Shown: positions 18,933 to 28,025 of the stretch, one piece after another
Layout of the letters: every line of letters starts with the position of its first letter
Position numbering within the stretch: the first letter of the stretch is position 1
Assembly: GCF_025449335.1 (NCBI RefSeq)
Contig: NZ_CP104883.1
Coordinates: forward strand, 736,501 to 800,500
Direction: 5' to 3'
DNA: 64,000 bases
Source of the DNA: Bartonella sp. HY328
Lineage (GTDB): Bacteria > Pseudomonadota > Alphaproteobacteria > Rhizobiales > Rhizobiaceae
The notes under the pieces: generated by a model
Told to the model about the DNA's origin: nothing
Databases searched by the model: none
Seen by the model: only the letters and a program-made list of their open reading frames with translations
Made by a program: the position numbers and the translations under genes

Positions 18933-19547
18933 CTAAGTGCTGCGTAATGCCTTTATTTGAATGCTTACAATTTGATTGCCAATTTTTTGCAAATCAAAAG
19001 TTTTGCCAGAATGTAGCCATTCGCTGATAATTCCGCCAATAATGGCCACGAGCATGCGGGCTGCATCTTCCGGCGAAAAATCTTGGTTAAGCATCTGTCG
19101 ATCTTGTGCGACCTGTAAAAGACGTATGAAAAGGTCTAACATGCTATTTTGCGCTTGGCGCAGACGCTCTACATTTTTAGAAAAAGCACCAACATATTCG
19201 CAGCGTTGGGTGATAATAGTGACAATCCGTTGCTGTTGCTCATCTTCGCTAAAAATTTTGAATGCACCTGCTGCTGATTTTTCAAGAATATCAAGAGGAT
19301 TAATAGAATCACTTTGCTGTGCTTCTTCAATGAGGCTTTCTTGCGGAAAGCGCACTTTTTGAATCATGGCACGAAATATTTCTGCTTTATCAGCAAAATG
19401 AAAATAAATAGCACCGCGTGTGACATTGGCACGTTTTGCTATGTGTGCAAGGGTGGTTTGTGAAACACCTTGTTCAAGGAAAAGAAATTGCGCTGCAGTA
19501 ATGATAGAATCGCGGGTTGCTGCCGCCTCAGCTTTTGTACGTCGCAT
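18933..19547 (-). CDS. bepR: TetR/AcrR-family repressor, BepR-like
   Basis: 204 residues. The N-terminal TetR DNA-binding domain is unmistakable: AAATRDSIITAAQFLF, then the helix-turn-helix LAHIAKRANVTRGAIYFHF (residues 34-52) and KAEIF. The C-terminal ligand and dimerisation domain resembles AcrR/TtgR. It is divergent from the RND pump operon, the arrangement known for Brucella bepR-bepDE, where BepR represses the pump and responds to toxic compounds such as bile salts. The symbol is given by family and context only. Confidence 0.85.
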   Translation of the reverse strand: MRRTKAEAAATRDSIITAAQFLFLEQGVSQTTLAHIAKRANVTRGAIYFHFADKAEIFRAMIQKVRFPQESLIEEAQQSDSINPLDILEKSAAGAFKIFSEDEQQQRIVTIITQRCEYVGAFSKNVERLRQAQNSMLDLFIRLLQVAQDRQMLNQDFSPEDAARMLVAIIGGIISEWLHSGKTFDLQKIGNQIVSIQIKALRST

Positions 19548-19973
19548 ATATGTTCCAAGTTAATCAATATATATCAAATACTTGCTTATATAATCTAGGC
19601 AATTACGATTTGTTGGTAAATCATTATTGTGCTAAGAGTCAGATATTTTGATACGATAATAAAGGGGCAGTTTTGTAATAGCATCAAGAATCAGCGTTTT
19701 TACAGCTTTTGTGTTTCTAAGATCATTTTTTTGTGACCAATGCTGGGAGATAATAACTATCGACTTTTACCTAGGCAATGGGATAATTACAATATAAGTT
19801 CAATTATTTACTTGAAGCATGTATAGGCCATATTATTAGTATTTTAACGCTTGATTGTAGGGTGTAACAAGGTAAATTTAACAAAATATTCAATTTACCT
19901 TCGGTTTCACCTATTTACAAACATTGGTGTCGGTATATTTTAGGCATATCATGATATAGAGGTCTGATCAGAC
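19548..19973. promoter_or_regulatory. Divergent control region of the efflux locus
   Basis: The 426-bp gap between the repressor and pump genes holds three perfect inverted repeats close to the pump gene: AAGGTAAATT/AATTTACCTT at 19869-19901 (13-base spacer), the palindrome ATATCATGATAT at 19946-19957, and GTCTGATCAGAC at 19962-19973. A -10-like TATCAT at 19947-19952 has TTGGTG 17 bases upstream, so repressor bound to the second repeat would block it. I saw no reading frame in the gap. Confidence 0.5.
19946..19973 (+). promoter_or_regulatory. Paired palindromes, candidate TetR operators
   Basis: Two perfect 12-bp palindromes have centres 16 bp apart; the second ends at the base just before the ATG of the adaptor gene. 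They overlap a possible -10 element and the translation start region, so they could act on DNA (repressor sites) or as an RNA hairpin at the ribosome site. Confidence 0.5.
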
Positions 19974-21386
19974 ATGAATTTTTTAAAGAAATTAACGATG
20001 GGCATTGCAATCAGTGCTACCGGTTTGAGTTTAGTGGCATGTGGTCAGGAACAAAAAGCTCCACAACAAATGCCCCCTCCTAATGTTTCCGCTGTGACCA
20101 TTGATAAGCGTGAAGTTCCTATCACCTATGAATATGCAGGTCGTGTAGCGGCATACCGCGAAACTGAAGTGAGAGCGCGTGTTGGTGGCATTTTATTGCG
20201 TCGCAACTTTATTGAAGGCAATGAGGTAAAAGAGGGCGATGTTTTATTTGAAATAGACCCTGATACATATGATGCCGAGGTTGCTCGCCAAAAGGCAGCG
20301 GTCGCTCAGGCTCAAGCGACTTATGATCAATCACTGCGCGATGCAAAACGTGCGGAAGAATTATTAAAACAACGTGTTTATAGTACGGCGCAGCGCGATC
20401 AAGCTTTTGCAACCCGTGATGCCAATGCTGCAAGTTTGCAGCAGGCGCAAGCGTTGTTAAAAACAGCAGAACTCAACCTGCAATATACGAAAGTTACAGC
20501 GCCGATAAGTGGTGTTACTTCTAGGGAACAAGTTCCTGAAGGTAGTCTTATTAGTGCTAATGGCTTGTTAACTAGCATTACCCAAAGTAATCCAATTTAT
20601 GTTAATTTTTCCTATACAGATAGCGAAGCCAAGGCCATTCAAAAATTAATGGCTGACATGAATGCCCGCGGCGAAAAAATTGATAAATTACAGGTAAGAA
20701 TTACCTTTGGTGATGGCAGTGAATATCCAGAGCTTGGAACAATTGATTTCACCTCGCCAACTCTAGATGCAACCACAGGTACATTGGGTGTGCGTGCGGT
20801 CTTTAACAATGATAATCGGCAGTTGGTTGCAGGACAATTTGTACGCGTTACTGTACTTGGACTTAAACAGGATAATGCCATCGTCATTCCTGAAGCCTCG
20901 CTATTGCAAGATGCAACTAATCAGTATGTTTATATTATCGACGAAAATATGAAGTTGCAAAAACGCGTTGTTAAAGTTGCGCGCGAGGTTGAAGGACGTA
21001 ATTGGTTGTTAGAGCCAGCAACCAAGGTAATGGTTGATGCACCGCTTGCTCCAGCTACTCCCGCTGCTGAAGCGGAGCAAAAGGGACAAGGCCAGCCCAA
21101 AGCAGATAAGCAAGCTCAGGCTGGTGAAACACAACCCGTGACACCTAAAAAAATAGAGGAAACTATTGGTCTTGTTGGTGGTGAACGTGTTATTACTGAT
21201 GGTATTGTTGGGGTTCAATCTGCCATGGGGCGGAAAAAACCAGGTAGTGATGCAATCGGCAATTTGACGACACTTGATGGAAAGGCATTGCCTCAACCAA
21301 CGCAAGGGCAGCCAGCGCAAGAAGCCGAAGCAAAAAGCTCGGCTCCTAATGATGATAAAACCCCTAAAACGGGTGAAAAACAATGA
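19974..21386 (+). CDS. bepD: RND efflux periplasmic adaptor lipoprotein (AcrA/BepD family)
   Basis: 470 residues. A lipobox LVAC with Cys23 marks an inner-membrane lipoprotein. The following domains are present in order: the lipoyl-like half RVGGILLRRNFIEGNEVKEGD, a coiled-coil hairpin (about 95-160), the second lipoyl half with KVTAPISGVTSREQV-type sequence, the beta-barrel, and the membrane-proximal domain. The C-terminal part is unusual: a Pro/Ala/Gln/Lys-rich insert of about 45 residues lies between EGRNWLLEPA and GLVGGERVITDG, and a polar tail of about 65 residues follows. The gene overlaps the pump gene by 4 bases (ATGA). Confidence 0.9.
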   Translation: MNFLKKLTMGIAISATGLSLVACGQEQKAPQQMPPPNVSAVTIDKREVPITYEYAGRVAAYRETEVRARVGGILLRRNFIEGNEVKEGDVLFEIDPDTYDAEVARQKAAVAQAQATYDQSLRDAKRAEELLKQRVYSTAQRDQAFATRDANAASLQQAQALLKTAELNLQYTKVTAPISGVTSREQVPEGSLISANGLLTSITQSNPIYVNFSYTDSEAKAIQKLMADMNARGEKIDKLQVRITFGDGSEYPELGTIDFTSPTLDATTGTLGVRAVFNNDNRQLVAGQFVRVTVLGLKQDNAIVIPEASLLQDATNQYVYIIDENMKLQKRVVKVAREVEGRNWLLEPATKVMVDAPLAPATPAAEAEQKGQGQPKADKQAQAGETQPVTPKKIEETIGLVGGERVITDGIVGVQSAMGRKKPGSDAIGNLTTLDGKALPQPTQGQPAQEAEAKSSAPNDDKTPKTGEKQ

Positions 21387-24300
21387 ATTATGGTTTTTTC
21401 ATCAATAGGCCAGTTTTATCTGCCGTTTTATCAATTGTGATTGTTCTTGCGGGTATTTTATCTATTCCTAATTTGCCCGTGGAACAATATCCAGATTTGT
21501 TGCCGCCTCAGGTTACAATTTCGGCGCAATATCCAGGAGCCAGTGCGCAAACGCTTGCGCAGACTGTTGCTGTTCCTCTTGAGCAGCAAATTAATGGCGT
21601 TGAAGACATGATTTACATGAACACGGTGTCTAATGCACAAGGTACTTTGCAAATCACCGTGACTTTTAAGCAAGGAACTGATGCAGACCAGGCAACGATT
21701 AATGTGAATAACCGTGTGCAACGTGCGTTGACGACACTACCACAAGAAGTACAGCGTTTGGGTGTTTCAGTGGTGAAACGTTCGTCGTCCACTCTTGGTA
21801 TCGTATCGATGCAGTCAAATACTGCATCCTATGATCGTACTTATGTTGGCAATTATGCGTTGCTTAATGTGGTGGATGATATTAAACGTATTTCAGGTGT
21901 TGGCGATGCTCAGGTTCTCGGTAACATCGATTACTCCATGCGCATTTGGTTGCGTCCTGATAAATTGGCGCAATATAAGCTTATTCCATCAGATGTTATA
22001 ACAGCTGTTCAACAACAAAATGCGCAATATGCAGTTGGTCGGTTTGGTGATAGCCCAGATAGTCAATCGGGGGCTTACACTTATTCTGCGACGACCCAAG
22101 GTCGGTTAATTTCCGCAGAAGAATTTGGCAACATCATTTTAAATTCTGATCAAAATGGCTCTGCTTTACGCCTAAAGGATGTTGCACGCATTGAGCTTGG
22201 CACACAACAATATGTCGTTGATACCAAGCTTAATGGTACGCCGATGGTGCCGATTATGATTTATTTGCAACCAGGTGCTAATGCGTTAGCCACCATGGAA
22301 AGCGTTAAGTCAACCATGGACGTACTTTCAAAGAATTTCCCATCGGGTATTACATTCGATGTTCCTTATGATACCACCAAATTTATTAATGTTTCAGTTG
22401 AAGAAGTTATTCATACCTTCATCGAAGCTATTTTGTTGGTTATTATTGTTGTTTTCATTTTCTTACAAAACTGGCGCGCAACTCTTATTCCGCTCATAGC
22501 GGTGCCAATATCCATCATTGGTACATTTGCGGGTATGTATATTCTCGGCTTTTCTATCAATATGCTAACGCTATTTGGTTTGGTGCTGGCTATTGGTATC
22601 GTCGTGGATGACGCTATTGTTGTGCTTGAAAACGTTGAACGCCTGATGAGTGAGGAAAAGCTGTCACCTCATGATGCGGCTGTCAAATCTATGGCCGAGG
22701 TAACTTCGCCAATTATTGCTATTGTTTTGGTGCTTTGTGCTGTGTTTATTCCAGTGTCCTTCATGGGTGGTCTTGCTGGTATCATGTATAAGCAATTTGC
22801 GATTACGGTTGCAATTTCAGTGGTAATTTCAGGGCTTGTAGCTCTAACACTGACACCAGCTTTGTGCAGCTTGCTTTTAAAGCCAACCCATAAGGAACCT
22901 ATTGCACCTTTCAGAGCATTCAATAAATTATTCGATGCAATTACCAATCTTTATATGCATGGCGTCAAGTTTTTTATTCGTTATGTTGCGATTGGTATCG
23001 CGATTTTCATTTTTGTTTGCGGATCTGTTTTCTATCTGTTCGAAAAAGTTCCAAGCGCACTTGTTCCAGCTGAAGATCAGGGCGTCTTAATGGTGTTTGT
23101 ATCATTACCATCTGGCGCATCACTTGATCGCACCTCTAAAATTATGACACAGGCCGAGGCGATATTAAGTCAAAATAAGGCTGTTGATTCAATTGTTTCT
23201 ATTGCTGGTTTTGATTTGCAATCAAGTGGTCTTAAAACCAGTGCTGGGGCAATGTTCCTAACGCTGAAAGATTGGAGTGTTCGTGGTAGTGATCCAATGC
23301 AGGATCCACGTCAAATGACCGGTCCAATTATGGGGGCAACATCTGGGATCCAAGGTGGCTTTATCTTCCCAGTTAATCCACCGCCAATTATGGGGCTTTC
23401 AATCTCCAGTGGTTTTGAGCTTTATATTCAAGATCGTAGTACTGGCGGAGCACAAACTATTGAAGAAACGTTGAAAAAGCTTAATGACGTGACGCAAAAG
23501 GTTGTGCAAGCAGCACGGATGCGTCCAGAATTAAATCCGCAAATGGTTCGTACAACTTTTGATCCTAATGTACCGCAATATGATTTAAAGGTTGACCGCG
23601 AGCAAGCTTTGGCAATGAATGTGCCGATCAGCACTATTTATGATGCGCTTTCATCAACCTTTGGTAACGTCTATATTAATGATTTTACGCTTTATGGTCG
23701 TAACTATCAGGTTAAATTGCAATCTGAGGCTGAATTTCGCCGTACTCCTGAAGACTTAAAACAAGTTTTTGTTCGGTCTAATAGTGGCGAAATGGTTCCA
23801 CTTGATGCATTGATCAAGGCAACACGTGTTGTAGGTCCTGATCAGTTAGAGCGGTATAATGCTTATTATGCTACCAAAGTAACTGGTGATGCTGCTTCTG
23901 GTTATACATCGGGCGATGCTATTAATGCGATGAGAGAGGTCGCTGCAGAAGTATTGCCGCAAGGTTATCAGATCGCTTGGACAGGGACTTCTTATCAGGA
24001 AGTAACCAATTCAGGTCAGGGAAGTACCGCGCTTATTTACGGTATCATAATGGTATTTCTTATTCTTGCTGCCCAGTTTGAAAAATGGAGTTTGCCACTT
24101 GCTGTTATCACGGCGGTACCTTTTGCCGTTGCAGGAGCCCTGCTGCTTACTTTGGTACGTGGGCTTGCCAATGATGTGTACTTCCAGATTGGGCTTGTCA
24201 CGCTTATCGGGCTTGCCGCCAAGAACGCTATTTTGATTGTTGAGTTTGCGGTGCTTGAGCGCGAAAATGGTAAGTCAGCGGTGGATGCAGCATTATCGGC

Positions 24301-24568
24301 GGCAAAAATGCGCTTCCGCCCGATTGTTATGACGTCTCTTGCTTTCATTCTTGGCGTGTTGCCATTGGCAACTTCAACAGGTGCAGGCTCTGCAAGCCGC
24401 CATGCAATTGGTACTGGCGTTATTGGTGGTATGTTGGCGGCAACATGTATTGCAACCTTCTTTATTCCAATGTTCTATCGTTTGATCGGCGGTAGAGGTA
24501 AAGCAACTCGCAGCACTGATAATGGAACCAGTAATGGTGGTGATGTACCACAACCAGCAAGTCATTAA
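21383..24568 (+). CDS. bepE: RND multidrug efflux transporter (AcrB/BepE, HAE1 family)
   Basis: 1,061 residues, slightly longer than AcrB (1,049). Twelve membrane helices and two large periplasmic loops fit the family. The proton-relay Asp pair is in GIVVDDAIVVLENVERLM (about residues 405-422) and the partner Lys is in GLAAKNAILIVEFA. The N-terminus FFINRPVLSAVLSIVIV and the FDPNVPQYDLKVDREQA porter-domain block are typical. It exports hydrophobic drugs, detergents and bile salts by proton antiport, with the adaptor encoded just upstream. No TolC-type gene is in the window, so the outer-membrane channel is encoded elsewhere. Confidence 0.94.
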   Translation: MNYGFFINRPVLSAVLSIVIVLAGILSIPNLPVEQYPDLLPPQVTISAQYPGASAQTLAQTVAVPLEQQINGVEDMIYMNTVSNAQGTLQITVTFKQGTDADQATINVNNRVQRALTTLPQEVQRLGVSVVKRSSSTLGIVSMQSNTASYDRTYVGNYALLNVVDDIKRISGVGDAQVLGNIDYSMRIWLRPDKLAQYKLIPSDVITAVQQQNAQYAVGRFGDSPDSQSGAYTYSATTQGRLISAEEFGNIILNSDQNGSALRLKDVARIELGTQQYVVDTKLNGTPMVPIMIYLQPGANALATMESVKSTMDVLSKNFPSGITFDVPYDTTKFINVSVEEVIHTFIEAILLVIIVVFIFLQNWRATLIPLIAVPISIIGTFAGMYILGFSINMLTLFGLVLAIGIVVDDAIVVLENVERLMSEEKLSPHDAAVKSMAEVTSPIIAIVLVLCAVFIPVSFMGGLAGIMYKQFAITVAISVVISGLVALTLTPALCSLLLKPTHKEPIAPFRAFNKLFDAITNLYMHGVKFFIRYVAIGIAIFIFVCGSVFYLFEKVPSALVPAEDQGVLMVFVSLPSGASLDRTSKIMTQAEAILSQNKAVDSIVSIAGFDLQSSGLKTSAGAMFLTLKDWSVRGSDPMQDPRQMTGPIMGATSGIQGGFIFPVNPPPIMGLSISSGFELYIQDRSTGGAQTIEETLKKLNDVTQKVVQAARMRPELNPQMVRTTFDPNVPQYDLKVDREQALAMNVPISTIYDALSSTFGNVYINDFTLYGRNYQVKLQSEAEFRRTPEDLKQVFVRSNSGEMVPLDALIKATRVVGPDQLERYNAYYATKVTGDAASGYTSGDAINAMREVAAEVLPQGYQIAWTGTSYQEVTNSGQGSTALIYGIIMVFLILAAQFEKWSLPLAVITAVPFAVAGALLLTLVRGLANDVYFQIGLVTLIGLAAKNAILIVEFAVLERENGKSAVDAALSAAKMRFRPIVMTSLAFILGVLPLATSTGAGSASRHAIGTGVIGGMLAATCIATFFIPMFYRLIGGRGKATRSTDNGTSNGGDVPQPASH

Positions 24569-24587
24569 ACAGCTCAATAAAAATAAA

Positions 24588-24614
24588 AAGCCCCGCAATT
24601 TGCGGGGCTTTTTT
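24588..24614 (+). terminator. Strong intrinsic terminator of the efflux operon
   Basis: A GC-rich 10-bp stem (AAGCCCCGCA with TGCGGGGCTT, 24588-24597 and 24601-24610) is followed by a T-run, 20 bases after the pump stop codon. Confidence 0.9.
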
Positions 24615-24689
24615 GCTTAAAGATGCTTCACTTTTAAAAACTGCTAAATAACTTGCAGCTCATGCATGATCAGATTGTTGGCGGTTTAA

Positions 24690-26660
24690 TTAATCGCAGG
24701 TAATAGCGCTGTTTTGGTTTAGGGAATAGTTTTGCCACATTTTTACATAAAGCTTTTCAAGGTTGGCTGCAAAAAGCTGGGTGTCAAACAGCGGTGAGGT
24801 CATCCGCTTGTCAGTAAGTGTTTGGCGTAATTTTTGCTGTTGCTCTGGGCTTTTTGCCAAAGCAATAATCCTAGCTAAATAGTCTTCATCTGTATCACAA
24901 ATAAGGTCGCTAAAGCCATGGGTGGCTAGCAAGCTACTTGCCACACGTGAGGCAAAACTTGCGCCACGTTTGGTGATTAGTGGAACCCCAACCCATAAGG
25001 CATCGCTTGCTGTGGTATGGGACGTATATGGAAATGTGTCAATGGCGATATCAGCAAGACCAAGACGTTGAAGATGAAGATCAGTGCTTAAGGGGCTGGC
25101 AAAAGTAATCCGGCTAGTGTCAATATTGCGTTTTGCAAACTCTTTTAGCAAATTATCGTAAACGTCTTGTTCTTTCGGTTTAATCAGCCATAAATGGGCA
25201 TTATCAATATTGGCAAGGATCTTTTGCCATAAATCAATCGTTTCTGGATTGAATTTGATAACTTGATTAAAATTGCAAAGCACAATGGCATTATCAGGCA
25301 ATCCCATATCAGCTCTTGTTACATTGGTCGTAAATGGACGTGTGCGGTCATTTGGTTGGTAGCAATGGGGCATTAACGCTAATTTTTCACTAAAGCCGTC
25401 TGCATCATTTAATGGAGTAACAATAGCATCACCAATAATATAATCAGCAAGGCGCGCATGCCCCAAAGTGCCAGGAAAGCCAAGCCAGCTTACAATGATT
25501 GGGGCCGGATGATAAGCGGTGATACCAAGGCGGTGTTCGCCCGTATAGCCTTTAAGGTCTACAATAATATCAAACGCATTGTCAGCAATCCATTGCGCGG
25601 CGGCAAAATCACTTTTGTCATATAAATTATGTTGCGGCCAGCCCAATTGGGCTAAGCGCGCTGTATAATTGTCTTGCTTTGGCTCATTATAGGCAAGGAT
25701 TTGGAAATCAAAGTCTGATTTATTATGTGCTTCCATAACGCCAATCATGAGCCGCATAGTGGCATGGTCATAAAAATCCGATGAGAGATAGCCAATTTTT
25801 AATCGCTTTTTTAAAGGTGCATTTTGACTTGTTGGACTAATGAGAGGAGGCCTGTTAAAAATAGTGCCGTAACGGCTAAGCGCATAGGCATGAGCCGCTT
25901 TACGTAAGTTTAGCGGTGTAAGAATTGGCATATTTAAAATAGACAATGCATCACCAATATTGCCACCATTAAGCTCATTATTTTCACATAATTGGCGGTA
26001 AATTGCATCAACTTTACCTAAGTCATTCCAAATTACACCACGGCGCATGACCCGTTGCAAACCGCCCCAATCTTTTGCGGCATTAAAATTTTGTGCAGCT
26101 TCATTATAGCGGCCAGTTTTTTCGGCTATTTCGGCAACGCCGGCATAAATTTGCGGTAAGTTGGGGGCAAGTATCTTTGCCTTTAATAAGTGGCTTTCCG
26201 CATTTGCATAGTCTTGTTTTTTTACCGCCAAAAAAGCCGAATTGACGAGGCTTGCTAAATGATTATTGTCACGCTGCAAAGCATCATCATAATGCATTCG
26301 CGCATTCTCATAGCGTTCAAACCCTTGCTCAACCATGCCTAAATAATAATGGGCATTGGCATTTTGATTGAAAGCTTTGGCAAAATCTTTGGCAAAAGTT
26401 AAAGCCTCTTCTTGTCTTTTCATTTCCCAAAAAAGACGTATCAATAAGTCATATGCGCGCACATCTTTTTTTATTTGCAGAAGCTTTATAAGATCCGCTT
26501 CGGCTTGTTGGTGGGCTTGACGTTTAATATAGCAGGAAGCTCTAAGATAAAGTCCTTCAATGTCTTTTGGTTTTTTACCTAAGAATTGGTCAAGCAATTC
26601 TTCTGCCTTGCTAAAATCCTTGGCATTATAGGCAGATACTGCTTTGATAAATCGTTTCAT
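24690..26660 (-). CDS. TPR / O-GlcNAc-transferase-like glycosyltransferase (GT41, SPINDLY type)
   Basis: 656 residues. Residues 1-200 are tetratricopeptide-like helices. Residues 280-640 are the GT41 catalytic fold: IGYLSSDFYDHATM (the conserved SSDF-x-x-H motif), VDLKGYTGEHR, SWLGFPGTLG, DYIIGD, LCNFNQVIKFNPETIDLW and DTFPYTSHTTASDALWVGVP, ending with GASFASRVASSLL. The family transfers sugars to Ser/Thr of target proteins. It has no signal peptide, so it acts in the cytoplasm. No obvious target gene (flagellin, adhesin) is adjacent. It is monocistronic. Confidence 0.88.
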   Translation of the reverse strand: MKRFIKAVSAYNAKDFSKAEELLDQFLGKKPKDIEGLYLRASCYIKRQAHQQAEADLIKLLQIKKDVRAYDLLIRLFWEMKRQEEALTFAKDFAKAFNQNANAHYYLGMVEQGFERYENARMHYDDALQRDNNHLASLVNSAFLAVKKQDYANAESHLLKAKILAPNLPQIYAGVAEIAEKTGRYNEAAQNFNAAKDWGGLQRVMRRGVIWNDLGKVDAIYRQLCENNELNGGNIGDALSILNMPILTPLNLRKAAHAYALSRYGTIFNRPPLISPTSQNAPLKKRLKIGYLSSDFYDHATMRLMIGVMEAHNKSDFDFQILAYNEPKQDNYTARLAQLGWPQHNLYDKSDFAAAQWIADNAFDIIVDLKGYTGEHRLGITAYHPAPIIVSWLGFPGTLGHARLADYIIGDAIVTPLNDADGFSEKLALMPHCYQPNDRTRPFTTNVTRADMGLPDNAIVLCNFNQVIKFNPETIDLWQKILANIDNAHLWLIKPKEQDVYDNLLKEFAKRNIDTSRITFASPLSTDLHLQRLGLADIAIDTFPYTSHTTASDALWVGVPLITKRGASFASRVASSLLATHGFSDLICDTDEDYLARIIALAKSPEQQQKLRQTLTDKRMTSPLFDTQLFAANLEKLYVKMWQNYSLNQNSAITCD

Positions 26661-26802
26661 AAAATTGCTTTCCCACCATTAAGATCTAAGCTAAATATTG
26701 CATAGTTTATGAAAAATATGAAGAAAATAGCAATGGTTAAAGCGCGTTTAGTTTAAAATAAAGACGAGAAAAACTCTTTTTACCAAAGTGCTAAAAAGGT
26801 CA

Positions 26803-26832
26803 ATAAAAAAGGCTATTACTAATAATAGCCTT
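26803..26832 (-). terminator. Hairpin terminator of suhB
   Basis: The stem AAGGCTATT/AATAGCCTT (26809-26817 with 26824-26832) is followed on the minus strand by TTTTTTATTG. It lies 30 bases beyond the suhB stop codon. Confidence 0.85.
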
Positions 26833-26861
26833 AAATTAACATCAAAATATTTCGCTGATTA

Positions 26862-27653
26862 TTAGATTGGACGTTTAAGCACTTTCATCAAAGCGCCATG
26901 CATTAGTTCATTACCAACCACAATATTTTTTGTGTCAAACATATTTTGACCGCCATCTTTGTCGGAAACATAGCCACCAGCTTCACGTACCATGAGCATG
27001 CCAGCCGCCATATCCCAAGGTTGCAAACCATCTTCCCAAAAGGCGTCAAGGCGACCAGCAGCAACAGCAGCAAGATCTAATGATGCTGCACCCATGCGGC
27101 GGATACCTGCAACTTCACCCATGACATTGCGCAATTCAACAAGGTAATTACCATGATGACCGCGGCCCAAATGTGGAATGCCTGTGCCGATAACTGCATC
27201 TTCAAGTTTGCGGCGTGCTGCAACACGCAAACGACGATCATTTAAAAATGCACCGCCACCGCGTTCCGTGGTGTAAAGCTCATCTAATACTGGGTTGAAA
27301 ATAACACCCGCAACAATTTGTCCTTGGCGTTCTAATGCAACTGAAATTGCAAAAAGTGGAATACCATGCAGAAAATTGGTAGTGCCATCAAGTGGATCAA
27401 TAATAAAGCGATGCTGGGCATCATTGCCGATAACTTCGCCGCTTTCTTCCATTAAAAAACCATAGTCGGGACGGGCGCGACTTAATTCATTGTAAAGAAT
27501 GTTTTCTGCCTTTTTATCGGCTTGGCTAACATAATCACCAGGGCCTTTAAGGGAAACTTGCAAATTTTGCACTTCACCAAAATCACGAACCAGCGAGCGG
27601 CCAGCTTTAACTGTCGCTTGTACCATCACATGCATTATAGCCGAAAGGGCCAT
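26862..27653 (-). CDS. suhB: Inositol-1-monophosphatase (SuhB type)
   Basis: 263 residues. The metal-binding motifs of the inositol monophosphatase family are all present: Glu69-Glu70 in MEESGE, DPLDGTTNF with Asp86 and Asp89, and W213-D214 in PWDMAAG. It hydrolyses myo-inositol-1-phosphate and related phosphates; in E. coli SuhB also binds RNA polymerase and acts in rRNA antitermination. It lies downstream of efp on the same strand, an order I recall from other Rhizobiales, but a long gap with a perfect palindrome separates the two genes. Confidence 0.93.
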   Translation of the reverse strand: MALSAIMHVMVQATVKAGRSLVRDFGEVQNLQVSLKGPGDYVSQADKKAENILYNELSRARPDYGFLMEESGEVIGNDAQHRFIIDPLDGTTNFLHGIPLFAISVALERQGQIVAGVIFNPVLDELYTTERGGGAFLNDRRLRVAARRKLEDAVIGTGIPHLGRGHHGNYLVELRNVMGEVAGIRRMGAASLDLAAVAAGRLDAFWEDGLQPWDMAAGMLMVREAGGYVSDKDGGQNMFDTKNIVVGNELMHGALMKVLKRPI

Positions 27654-28025
27654 TATCTTTTCCTATCACTTTAGCTGTGTCACCTAAGGGTGATCTATAA
27701 TATCGTCAATTTTATGAAAATCTCGGCTGCTTGCCAAGACAAAACAATGGGAATGATTTTATTATCGTTTTATCAAGCATTTAAGCGCTCGCCGATCAAA
27801 TATGTATTTTGACGCAAGTGTAATGATGGTGCCTATGAACAATAATATTGGTCATTCCAAAACCAAAAAGATCCTGTTTCATTTGCTTAGCTACAACCTA
27901 AGCAATAAAAACATTTTGTTTGCTGCCATTTATTCGGCGCATACCATATTATCGATGGTGAATTTTATTCGTGTTAAACTTATGAATTTTTGAGTGGCAT
28001 TTTAAAATGCCACTCAAACAAAAAA
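27654..28025. other. 372-bp gap between efp and suhB
   Basis: Contains a 30-bp perfect palindrome next to the efp stop codon (listed separately). A 63-codon plus-strand frame at 27802 has no homology signal or ribosome site and is probably chance. The suhB promoter is presumably here. Confidence 0.4.
27989..28018. terminator. 30-bp perfect palindrome after efp
   Basis: Both arms (TTTGAGTGGCATTTT and its complement) match without a mismatch, starting 7 bases after the efp stop codon. It can form a stable hairpin on either strand. Neither side has a clean T-run, so it may be a terminator, a 3'-end stabiliser or a protein site. Confidence 0.55.

Noticed and set aside
23428..24348. Minus-strand frames inside the RND pump gene
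   Set aside because: Shadows of a well-conserved AcrB-type coding frame.
27802..27993. 63-codon frame between efp and suhB
   Set aside because: No ribosome site and no protein-like pattern; lies in an AT-rich gap and runs into the palindrome.
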